Below, piece by piece: positions 1 to 10,860 of a DNA stretch of 64,000 nt. Each line of letters starts with the position of its first letter. The stretch's first letter is position 1. Under the pieces are notes generated by a model. It was not told the origin of the DNA and did not search any database. It was given only the letters and a program-made list of their open reading frames with translations. The DNA comes from Begonia masoniana (taxonomy: Eukaryota; Streptophyta; Magnoliopsida; Cucurbitales; Begoniaceae), in NCBI GenBank assembly GCA_022432975.1, contig CM039509.1, forward strand, positions 43,744,209 through 43,808,208, given 5' to 3'. The position numbers were made by a program, and so were the translations under genes.

Positions 1-3000
1 CTTCTACTAGATAAAAAATCAGGAAACTGGGCAGAAGTTTTAACTTCTTGTGAACAGGCTTTGCAGATGGAGCCAACTTCTGTTCAGAGGCATTCAGATG
101 TTTTGAACTGTTTGTTGAACATGTGCCATCTACAGGCTATGGTTACTCATGTGGATGGTTTAATATCTCGGATCCCTCAATACAAGAAGACTTGGTGCAT
201 GCAAGGTGTTCAGGCAGCATGGAGACTCGGTAGGTGGGATTTGATGAATGAGTACCTCAGTGGAGCAGATGGAGAAGGTCTACTTTGTAGCAGTTCTGAG
301 AGTAATGCCGCCTTTGACTGGGACGTTGCAAAGATTCTCCAGTCGATGATGAAGAAGGATCACTTCTCAGTTGCTGAGAAGATTGCAATGTCCAAGCAAG
401 CTCTTATTGCTCCTATTGCTGCTGCTGGCATGGATTCCTATATCCGTGCTTACCCATTCATTGTGAAACTTCACATGCTAAGAGAGCTGGAGGACTTCCA
501 TAATATTCTTGTTGATGAATCTTTCTTAGAGAAATCATTTGAAATGAGTGATCAACAATTTGCAATTGTAATTGGGAATTGGGAAGATCGGCTTAAATTT
601 ACCCAGCCATCACTTTGGGCTAGAGAGCCCCTTTTGGCTTTCCGAAGACTGGTCTTTGGTGCTAGTGGCCTTGGGGCTCAAGTTGGGCACTGCTGGCTTC
701 AATATGCAAAATTGTGTCGCTTGGCTGGTCATTATGAAACAGCTAACCGTGCAATCCTAGAAGCCCAGGCTTCTGGTGCACCTATTTTTCACATGGAAAA
801 GGCTAAGCTATTTTGGAGCACTAGGCGATCAGATAGTGCCATTGCAGAGCTACAACAGTCTCTCCTTAATATGCCAGTGGAGGTCTTAGGTTCTGCTGCA
901 ATATCATCTATATCCAGCCTTTCCCTGGTCCCACTGAACCCACCACCTCTAATCTCTGACACTCAAGGTTTAAATGAGAACCGAGATACAGCAAAGACCC
1001 TCCTCCTATACTCTAGGTGGATTCATTATACTGGACAGAAACAAAAGGAGGATGTGATTAATCTCTATTCAAGAGTGAGAGAGCTGCAACCTAAATGGGA
1101 GAAAGGATATTTCTATATGGCTAAATATTGTGATGAGTTACTAGGTGATGCCAGGAAGCGCCAGGAAGAGATTTTGGACATGGGTCCAAGGATCCTACCA
1201 GCATCTTCGGGCAATATTTCCTCTTCAAATTTGAATTCCGAAAAGCTCTGGTGGTCTTATGTACCTGACGTCTTATTGTTCTATGCAAAAGGTCTTCATA
1301 GAGGCCACAAGAATCTCTTTCAAGCACTTCCAAGGTTATTGACCTTATGGTTTGACTTTGGCAGTGTATACCATAGAAAAGGGTTATCATCCAATAAAGA
1401 TTTGAAAAATGTACACGGAAAGGTGATACTATTCTCAGCAGATTTTCATTCGATCTCTCTGAAGTTCTGCGTTTTCTAATCTTCTATGACTGTTTAACAA
1501 TTTTTTCCAGGTAATGAGTATAATGAGAGGCTGTTTAAAGGATTTGCCCACGTATCAATGGTTAACAGTACTGCCCCAATTAGTATCTAGGATTTGTCAC
1601 CAGAATGAAGAAACTGTAAAATTGGTTAAACACATCATCACCTCTGTTGTTCGAAGGTACCCTCAACAAACACTATGGATTATGGCCGCAGTTTCAAAAT
1701 CGACTGTTACATCAAGGCGAGAGGCAGCTGCTGAGATCATCCAAGCTGCACGAAAAGGATTCACCCAAGGAAACAATGGCAACAATTTGTTTGTTCAGTT
1801 TGCTAGCCTAATTGATCATCTAATAAGGTTATGCTTCCATGCTGGTCAACCGAAAGCAAGGACAATTAACATTTCAACTGAGTTTAGTGCATTGAAGAGG
1901 ATGATGCCACTGAATATCATCATGCCCATTCAACAATCTCTGGTAGTTAGTTTGCCAGCATATGATGCGAATTTTACTGATTCACAGAGCTCAGATATCT
2001 TTTCGACAAATGAGCTTCCTACAATATCAGGAATAGCTGACGAGGCTGAGATTCTTTCATCACTTCAGCGACCTAAGAAAGTATGTTCCTCTATGATTTG
2101 GAAATTGCTGGCATTTTATTGGTATCAGAATTATTTTTATCCTTTATTGCAAGAAAAAATGTACAAAACATTGTGGCATCTATGGTCTCGGCAGTCTTAG
2201 ACTTCTTAACTATGGAGAAATTTTATTGTAACAAAGAACATCAAGTTGAGGAGATTTTCATTCGGAAAAGTTGATTTCATCACTAGTTGACAATTTAATT
2301 CTTCTCACAAAAAAAAAAAAAAAAACACAGTTCTTGAAGAAATGAACCAGTAGGGTCAATGTCCATGCTTCTAACTTGCTTACGTTAGCTTGTGATCTGA
2401 TTACTCAATATTTGTGTCTATTTATGAACTCAGAGATCAGATTAGTTGATTTGTGGCTTAAAATGTTCGTTGCCCAACTCTGTTTCCTCTCACCCATATT
2501 TTATAAAGATTATAATTCATATAATGTGATTTCTTTTTTTATGTCTATTATGTCTACAGTCCAAGCATGACCAAATATCTCTTCTTCCAAGAGATGCCAT
2601 GCATAGTGCTTTTAGTGATGGATTCTGTTGATTTGGCATTTCAGATTATTCTACTAGGAAGTGATGGCACTCAGCGTGCATTTCTCTGCAAGCCAAAAGA
2701 TGATCTTCGAAAAGATGCCCGAATGATGGAGTTCACGGCAATGATAAACCGTTTGTTATCCAAATACCCAGAAAGCCGTCGTCGAAAGCTTTACATTCGC
2801 ACTTTTGCTGTGATACCTTTGACAGAGGACTGTGGTATGGTAGAATGGGTACCCCACACTCGAGGTCTTCGTCATATACTGCAAGACATATATGTTACTT
2901 GTGGTAAATTTGATAGGCAGAGGACAAATCCTCAAATTAAGCGAATTTATGATCAGTGCCAAGGCAAAATGCCAGATGACGAGATGTTGAAAAGCAAAAT

Positions 3001-4397
3001 ACTTCCCATGTTTCCTCCAGTTTTCCATCGATGGTTTCTCACCACTTTTTCTGAGCCTGCTGCTTGGTTTAGGGCTCGGGTAGCATATGCTCACACAACT
3101 GCAGTTTGGTCTATGGTTGGACACATTGTGGGGCTTGGGGACCGGCATGGTGAAAATATTCTTTTTGATTCTACTACAGGCGATTGTGTTCATGTTGATT
3201 TCAGTTGTTTATTTGATAAAGGCTTGCAGTTGGAAAAGCCTGAGCTTGTGCCGTTTAGACTAACTCAGGTGAGATGGTCAATGATGACTGCTTTAAATTT
3301 TGGAATTGACCTTTATTCATCTAGATAGCATAAATGGCATTAAAATGGTCCGTGCAATGACTGGATTTTAATTATTTTGCCAATTGTTTGATATTACCTT
3401 GCATGTTGTGGTGTGCCTGGCATAATCTTGCATTAATGAGTTTAGTCCAACTTTCATGAATGAACATAAACTTTATGTGCCTATCTACTGTGAAGAAAAT
3501 GGTCTTAACCCTTTCTTCATAGGATTTTCACTTGTTGTCCTGTCGTACTCATTAAAACTTTGTGTTTACCTACAGAACATGATTGATGGTTTGGGCATAA
3601 CTGGGTACGAGGGCGTTTTCTTGAGAGTGTGTGAAATTACACTTACAGTATTGAGGACACATAGGGAGACTTTGATGAGTGTACTTGAAACTTTCATACA
3701 CGATCCCCTTGTGGAGTGGACAAAATCTCATAAATCTAGCGGTGTTGAGGTTCAGAACCCGCATGCCCAGGTTTGGATCTTCACCTACGCATTCTTCTTA
3801 CAATGATTCATAATGCAATGGTTTAATACCTTAAACACAGTAATTTATTCGCTAGATAACTAATGCATAGTTCTGTACAAGCTTCATCATTATAAATAGA
3901 AAAGATTAGACTATTGTGGTAAATACATTCCTGTTGCTTTATTGTTTTTCATCTTTTATTCATCTGGAAGAAAGATATGGGTCGCTTGAAACTTTGAAAG
4001 TAGCATTTTTATTGGAATAAGGTTGCTTTTATTCAGAAAAGATCAATCGACATCTTAATCTATCATCTAGTTGATCTTTAAAAACAACTTTGTATCCCAC
4101 TTCATTCAAATTCATTGCCTAAAATAATTTTAAAATGACGATGTGATTTAGTGATTATCAGAATTAAATGCATGTTTTAACGTATTATTTCTGTGTGTTA
4201 TAATAACTTGTATGTGTGAACAATTGTAGCGAGCCATCAGTAATATTGAGGCTAGGTTACAAGGAGTTGTTGTTGGTGTTGGAGCAGCTCCGTCTTTACC
4301 TCTTGCTGTAGAAGGTCAGGCTCGTCGGTTAATTGCTGAAGCAGTCTCCCACAAAAATCTTGGGAAAATGTATATATGGTGGATGCCTTGGTTTTGA
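1..4397 (+). CDS. ATR: ATR checkpoint kinase, C-terminal five exons (5' end outside window)
   Basis: ATR is a nuclear PI3K-like serine/threonine kinase that senses replication stress and single-stranded DNA and activates the DNA-damage checkpoint. Exons that keep frame at GT-AG borders are 1-1422, 1511-2080, 2645-3268, 3576-3770 and 4230-4397, giving about 972 residues. Plant ATR is about 2,700 residues, so roughly the last third is here. Base 1 is already in frame, so the gene continues to the left. Exons 1-2 are helical FAT-domain repeats. Exon 3 holds the kinase domain: CKPKDDLRKDARMMEF, the catalytic loop GLGDRHGENILFD and the metal-binding segment HVDFSCLFDKG. The last exon ends in a FATC tail, LGKMYIWWMPWF, then TGA at 4395-4397. 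Every catalytic motif I looked for is present, with no frameshift or internal stop. Identification rests on recalled plant ATR family sequence and is very secure. Confidence 0.97.
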
Positions 4398-5149
4398 ATG
4401 ATGTATAGATCGGGATGTATCTCAATCTCTACCAGGTAAAGTGTTTAATTTTCTTAGTTTTGTTGAAAAAAATTTGTGTTTGATTTGCTTCTAATACAAA
4501 CAAGTTAGTGTTTAGGCGTGTAATATGACATAATGGTACAGTCTCTGTATGCTGAACTATCACTTAACAGACTCTCTACGTTTAAATTGACTTGTGAATC
4601 GAACTTACAAGAATTTTATTTTATCGTAACAACGAGGGGAACTTTCACTGTAATTTTCATAAATCTCGACGAAATTAGTCTTGGGCGCATGCTCATAATT
4701 TCCCAGTTTGTTTCTTTATCAAAGTAAATTATGCTCAATAAATGTTTGAACAAGAAGAAGAATCCTTTTTGTTGAATAAAAAGCGAACAACTTATATTCG
4801 CAGTACATTCAATGCAAATTTGTTTTAACTGCAGGCTGTTGCCTTTTCTCGGTTGACAGGGTTCATTGTGAATGAGAGATGCTCCTTGTTAAGCCATAAC
4901 GTGGATCGGTGTTCTGGAGGTGTTCTCTGCTAGGCCTCAATTTTTGTAATATTTATGGGTCATGTGATCCCATAACTCCACTCTCGGAATCTCTTGTATA
5001 TGTTCTTTTGGGTCGGCAGAGGTAATGCAATTTCTTGTATAGTATGGATAAGACTTCCATGTCTACCTTCTGTTGTCTTATATAATATATACACACACAC
5101 ACCCGATGCTTCAACATTATTGAAAACAACTGTTAAAATGGGACCACTT
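4398..5149 (+). other. ATR 3' untranslated region with a probable intron, then intergenic
   Basis: No coding sequence is seen here. A good donor (CCAG/GTAAAG, intron from 4436) and acceptor (CTGCAG/GC, intron to 4834) suggest that the ATR 3' UTR is itself spliced, 38 bp after the stop codon. The downstream exon would start at 4835. A short AC microsatellite lies near 5090-5102. The boundary with the pararetroviral sequence is near 5150, but I cannot place it to the base. Confidence 0.5.
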
Positions 5150-6518
5150 CATCTGATCCACTTCGGATTTTCACCATAATACCTGTAGCTGGGGCTCTCT
5201 CTTTTTGGACTTTGAACTTCGAAAAAATCAATATCATTTGAACAATAAGGACACCATAATTTACTTTCGGCTTCAGCTTTAGCTTTTTCTTCAGGAGTGT
5301 AAAGATGACTCCAATGATTAAACCAATATCTGTTAAAAGGATGAACCATTTGAAAGAGTCTTCGAATAACTGGTCTGCGATTCCTTTTAGAAATAATTAT
5401 GTTGGTTGCATTTACATTTAAGAATTCGAAAATATCTATTAGTTCTGAATTTTTTTGTCTTTATCAAGCTTTTGATGAGAAATCTCAATTAGAGAGTCCT
5501 ATAATTCAACGTCTGTATAATTGTCTTCGTTCGGATTTTGCGATTCCCCTGCAAGAACAGAAAAGGAACCAGAGTACATAGAGTCATTACTTTTTGTTTC
5601 TTCCAGATTTGTTTCTTTCTCCAGAGATCTCTAATTGTTTCAAGTAATTTTTTCTGACGATCTTAAAAACTCAATTCAGGATACTGTTTTTTTATCATAG
5701 TTTCAATTTGCTAAATAAAATTAGTTGATTCCTAAGTATCAGAGGAACTTTTTTCAGATGATTTAGCAATAAGTTCCCTATACTGGTTAATGACTCTAGT
5801 CATCTTTAATAAGCAACTCTCGGTATCAAATCGAGACCACCACTTCACATAAAAATTTCGTTGAAGTTCAAGAAGTCTCAAAGAGTATTTGTCTAATTCA
5901 AGATTCCATTGTCAAATTCAATTAATTTGGAATTCGGTACAGAACCAAAGTAGATCTTGTCCAATAATTATGGATTTGCAGGCTGATAGTTCGGGATGAT
6001 ACTTTGCCCATATAATAAAGTTATCTTGAAAAGTCTTTGGAAAAAAACTTATCTCCGGTGAATGCTCTTGCCACCAATGAAAAAACCATAGTGGAAATTT
6101 ATCTATGGATTTTAAAATCTCCAGATTAAGGGTAAAGAACCACGAATGATTCTTACCGGATTCTGATAATAGAACATAAATGACTAAGCTTGAACATAGT
6201 CCCAATAATTATATTTGTGGTCATTGATTTTTAAACTTCGGTTGAAAAAACAGATAATCTTTATTCCTGCGGATGAATAATACGAATGATATAACACTTA
6301 GAATGTGTTATCGGGGATTTATTATTTCCTTCCTTAAAATAATGATGGAATAATTGTACAGATTGTGTCTCAGTAAGGATGGCTTCATAAATATAACGAA
6401 GCTTTCCTTCTGGAGCCAAATACAGTTGAGAGCCAAGATATCTTTCTTTTAAATACCAGACATCCTTCGGATTTAAAAGCATATCTTTTTCAGAAAATGT
6501 CATTATAGATTCAACCAC
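5149..6518 (-). pseudogene. Pararetroviral 3' conserved region (unknown function), broken
   Basis: Three open pieces (6261-6518, 5918-6205, 5149-5349) lie after RNase H in the order expected for the downstream region of this virus group. They are rich in Trp, His and Pro, with WFF and FHWW signatures and a Cys pair (CPYC) near the end. The same three blocks occur in copy 2, at 33374-33600/28500-28736, 28218-28455 and 25161-25583, which supports real descent and not chance open frames. I do not recognise a biochemical function. Confidence 0.6.
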
Positions 6519-6654
6519 TTTCTTTTTAATAAATTGTGGTCCATGTTCTAGGACTTCTTTTGCAGTTTTCTTCGATTTTTCTACGGATTTAGAAGATTCC
6601 CCTAAAGCGGGAAAATTATATTGATATAATACTCCGGATTTTCAACCTTGGCCT

Positions 6655-7020
6655 CTACTCCTGAATGAGGTTTTCATCCTGCAAAAATTCGCGAGTTAAA
6701 AAATTGGGTAAAAAGTTATTAATACCCTTAATATATTCAATAGAAAAATCATAAACAGATAATTCAGATCGCCATCGGGCAAAAATCTGTTTTGAAACAA
6801 GATTTTTCACATCTTTAGATAATATAAATTTTGTGGAGGAGCAATCAACTCGAAGAATAAATTTTTGATTTAATAAATCATCATGAAATTTTGAAATACA
6901 TTTTACAATAAAAATAATTTCTTTTTTAACTGTTGAATAATTTTGTTGATTTGGTTTCCAAACTCCAGAAGTAAAACGGATTAAATCTTCTTTATTGGTA
7001 TTTGGATTAAATTGCTTCAA
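6655..7020 (-). pseudogene. Pararetroviral RNase H domain, partial
   Basis: An open stretch of 121 codons matches the C-terminal part of caulimovirid RNase H: the RFTSGVWKPNQQNYS motif, a DDLLNQKFILRVDC strand and the closing FSIEYIKGINN. The leading catalytic segment lies just upstream in another frame, so the domain is broken. Confidence 0.75.
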
Positions 7021-7399
7021 AATACCACCATAACCAAGATTAGAAGATCTGTTTCAACAATTTTATTATAAGAGGAATTTGACAAACATAAACAAGGTAA
7101 AACCTTTGCTTTCTGTTTTATTTTCTTTACAGCATCTGTATGTTCTTGTGTTCAGGGAGAATGATTTTTCTGGAGTCTTTTATACAACAGAAAAGTATCA
7201 TGGCAAGATTATGATAAAAGTCGCCTAAGTAGTTCAAACTACCTAAAAATCATTGCAATTGAGTTTTATCTTTAATTTCATTGAAAAATTTTGAAACAAA
7301 CTCAATACTACGATTGATTGGAATAATTGTTCCCTGATTAATATTATGTCCTAAAAAACGAATTGTTGTTTTGAACAATTGCATTTTAGGAGCTGAAAT

Positions 7400-8000
7400 G
7401 ACTAAACCATTTCATTTAATAATGTATTTTAAAATTCGAAGATGCTTAATATGTTGATCAATAGATTTAGAAAAAAAACCAGAATATCATCAATATAAAC
7501 AATATAGAATTCTGAATAAATTAAAAAAATATCATTCATAATATTTTGAAATTCAGATTGCGCATTTTTTAATCCAAATGGCATAATATTCCATTCATAA
7601 TGGCCTAAAGGTACTACAAAAGCAGTTTTATATTTATCTTATTTTGCTATCTGAATCTTCCAATATCCTAATTTTAAATCGAATTTTGAAAATATCAAAG
7701 CAGATTGCAAATGATCTTTTTTATTTGGAATCGGATAACTAATCCATTTTAAAATATAATTTAAAGGTTTATAATTTATTACTAGACGAGGAACTCCTCG
7801 TTCTTTTTCATTACTGTTGTAAACATAAAAAATGGTACAGCTCCAAGGAGAATAATTTTTTCGAATAAGATTTTTCTCTAAAAGAGTTTCAATCTCTTTT
7901 TTACATAAGTCTAAATAATATTTTTTCATTTAACTTGGACGGGCTTTTGTTGGGATTAATTTTTCATTATAATCGGGAATATAGGGTAAAAAAATAATAT
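7400..8000 (-). pseudogene. Pararetroviral reverse transcriptase, broken
   Basis: The longest open piece is 7639-7929. It shows the early RT motifs: a proline-rich SPW segment, RLVINYKPLN, and FSKFDLKLGYWKI containing the first catalytic aspartate. After it the frame is lost. The catalytic-core region continues out of frame to about 7400. In the intact family this enzyme copies pregenomic RNA into DNA; here it cannot be made. Confidence 0.75.
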
Positions 8001-8167
8001 ATTTTTTCCTATCCCAAAATGCATTTGGAGTTGTATTACAAACTTCAGATAGAAATTGATCTTCGATTTCTTTTATTTTTTCAATAATTTTTGGAGATTG
8101 AAGTTGCTGTTCAATTTTTAGATAGTAAATTTCAGATTTAAGAAAACTTATTTGTTTTTCTTTAATT

Positions 8168-8453
8168 TCATAAAAAAAAATTTAATTCATTTATAATCCT
8201 GGCTTCGGGATCAGAAATAAAAGGAAAAATAGCTTCTTGATTTTTAATAGTAGCGTAAATTCCAGTTTCATTTATCATTTTAATTGGCATAATCATATTT
8301 AAAAATGGGGTTCCAAGAATAACCTGTTGTTGCAAATTTTTAGCCAAAAGAAAAGTAGTTTCTAAACAAATTGTTTTATTACTGATAGAAACTTTAGATA
8401 ATTTGTAATTGATTTTTAATCTGCTGCCACCAGTAGCAGTTAAAGACTGAACA
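8168..8453 (-). pseudogene. Pararetroviral aspartic protease, C-terminal part
   Basis: This is the C-terminal half of a retropepsin-like domain with a characteristic GTPFLN segment (the 'I-L-G-x-P-F-L' strand of plant viral proteases). The active-site half is absent because the LTR at 8454 interrupts it. The first residues of the open frame, to about 8479, come from the LTR and not from the virus. The closest relative in the window is the protease at 34955-35456 in copy 2. Confidence 0.75.
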
Positions 8454-9788
8454 TGTAACACCAGGCTCCATTGAACCAATTTACCTTGTCATCTAATAGT
8501 GTACATTTTATGGATGAAATTGGGAGAATTATTGATTAGATTAATGAGTGACTAAGTAAGGGCATAAAAGTAAATAGAGACATTTAGTGGATAACGTATT
8601 TAAGGGAGGGTTTAATGAGGTTTAGCCGCTACTGTTTTCTCATTTCCTTTTTCCGGCCCTCAGCTCAGCAAAGTGCTCTGGGAGATTTCCCCCTTCGATT
8701 TCTCCAGCCTAGGTGAGCAAACTTCTGAGGTAGCTTACAACTGAGCATTGTCCAGGAGACCAGGTAAGTGGAGTATGTGTGTGCCTTCGGGCCTACATCA
8801 CAAAACAGTAGGTTTATACTTATTTGAATGTTTTCTGTATGTCATGTATCATGTTTTTGGAAAGAACACGAAAATGAATTTACATGTAATGACATGGTAA
8901 GGCATGAACAGATTGCAATAGACCAACTGTTAAGGGAACTAATCCGTCCCTTAATCGATGAAGAGGATGTATGACATTGGGAAATTGACCGCTTCCTAAT
9001 GGAATATAAGATCAGATCCGCTGTTAAGGGAATTAATCTGCCCCTTAATCGATGACGAGGATGTATGACTTTGGAAAATTGATCCGCTTCCGAATGAAAT
9101 ATAGGATCAGATCAGCTGTTAAGGGAACTAATCCGCCCCTTAATCGATGAAGAGGATGTATGACTTTAGAAAAATTGATCCAACTCCCAATGGAACTGAG
9201 GGATCAGATCAGAGAAAGAATGTGGATGCAACTGAGATGTGAAAGTAGAAACTGCATGACTAGGATTTATGTTTCAGCTTATCATTACATTATTGCTCTA
9301 CTTATTTAGCATTAGGCTAATAGATGAGTTTTGTGATGTAGGTGAAAAAATGTCAGCAGGTGTGTTCTCTGAGCTTGTTGAGGACTAGGCTGGTTGGAGG
9401 AGTACATTCATGTCGCGGTCTGGTACACTGATGAGGCGGTTTAACAAATGTCAGTATGTGAAGTCTCAGTGGTTAAGTGTTTTGTTGAAGTGTCCTGAGG
9501 ATTTTAATAACAGCAGTAGTTTTGATATTTTTTTAACACCTTTGTAGTTTTCTTGTTCTGATTATGAAAACATGATTTGGTTTTAGATGTAGTTACTTTG
9601 CTGGATTTTTAGAAAGTTGTGAATTAATGTCCAGTTTACTTTTGCTGAGAATTTTAAAGACAGTGATAGCCTTAGTATTTTGGTTATGTTTCTTTTTTTG
9701 GGATTTTTCTGGAAAGGATACTTGATTATTATAATTAGGTCTTTTACTGAATTTTGGAGCAAATTTGTGGGTTTGAGCTATTTTGAAT
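8454..9788 (+). mobile_element. LTR, 5' part only, lacking LTR intron 1
   Basis: It starts TGTAACACC and carries the conserved block GTTTAATGAGGTTTAGCCGC at about 8610. A donor CCAG/GTAAGT is at 8763, GCCTTCGGGCCTACATCACA at about 8784, two hairpin units (TTAAGGG...CCCCTTAA) at 8930-9200, CTAATAGATGAG at 9318 and the acceptor GATGTAG/GTG at 9335-9341. It is close to the LTRs at 52747 and 58873, but the 217-bp first intron of those LTRs is missing exactly at 8712/8713. It is cut at 9788 by the element starting at 9789, and its 3' end is not found. Confidence 0.7.
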
Positions 9789-10860
9789 TGTAACATTCCA
9801 AAAATTACCCCAAATTAAGGAAATCAATTTATTTCCTAATTCCACCTAAGGAAAACGAATCAAACCCTAAATTGCAATTTCCCCAATTTTAGTCCAACCA
9901 AACCCTAAATTTCAGAAGTTATTTTGAGATTCTTAAAACAAAGTCAAAATTTGATTTCCAAAACAAACACCGTGACCTTCGATATATCACAACCTAAAGG
10001 ATATGGAAATTCATTCCTAAACCGTCGGCGAATCTGATCAAATTAGGGTCAGATTCGTATCAAATTTTTAGGAAGGTTTTGGGAAAGAAATTATTCCCGT
10101 AATCAGAGAAGTTGGTGTGGAAAAGGAAAATCACACCTACATATCAAACCCCTTCCTCCCGATTTCTGGAAAACACAGAGAAATCGAGAGAAAGCACTCA
10201 CCTCGTTGGAAATTGCCTCGCCCTAGCTCCGACCACCGTGAGTTGACAGACCCGGTCGGAATCCTCTGAGGAAGAAGATTCGCAGCTTCAACTCCGATCA
10301 ACCCCCATCGACGAGCTTTCTCTCTCGGCCGAATCCCTCTTTCGCGCAGTCGGACTCTTCTCGGCCTTCGTTGAGCAGCGTAGGTTTTCCCCTCTCCCTC
10401 GATCTTCAGTTCTCTCTCGTTCTCGCTCTCGGTTTCTCACTCTCACTCGCTCGCTCTCTCTCTTTGTTCTCACCCTTTCTCTCTCGCAGAAGCTAGCACG
10501 AAGAAGAAGGTGGTTTGTTCAGAATTTTTATTTTGAACAGAACTGAACCAAACAACAGTGAACCGAACCGGGCAACAGTGAACCGAAGCAATTTTGACAA
10601 CCGAACCAGACCACCACCTATTTCTAAGATTTAAACTGACCAGTGGCCGAACCAGCCCATTGTTCAGAAGCGACCCAAACCCAAAACAAAAATCCAACGT
10701 TTGGATTTTATGGTAAGGAATTTCTACCTAATTATTTTAAAAGGGATTATTTGGAATAAAATTTAAACATCTCTAATTTTAGGGAAAGAGGATTTATTGA
10801 ACGCTCGGGGAAAATAATTAAAAATCATATTCCTAATTGCTCGGAATCCAGGTAAGTGAA

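Larger units (their letters stand above)
5150..8453 (-). mobile_element. Endogenous pararetrovirus (Caulimoviridae-like), copy 1, partial and decayed
   Basis: This is an integrated plant DNA pararetrovirus relic read right to left. In order it has protease (8453-8168), reverse transcriptase (about 8000-7400), RNase H (about 7100-6655), then the downstream conserved region (6518-5149). The frame is broken many times by stops and shifts, so no functional polyprotein is possible. The N-terminal half of the protease, the coat and the movement regions are missing, because an LTR begins at 8454 inside the protease. A second copy of the same virus type, same strand, starts at 24962. The assignment rests on domain order and the flavour of the RT and RNase H. 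The genus is not certain. Confidence 0.8.

Noticed and set aside
5150..8453. A replication-competent virus
   Set aside because: Both copies are full of stops and frameshifts, are split by insertions, and lack recognisable movement-protein regions in this window.
8454..8479. N-terminal residues of the copy 1 protease frame
   Set aside because: The first codons lie inside the LTR. The viral part begins at 8453.
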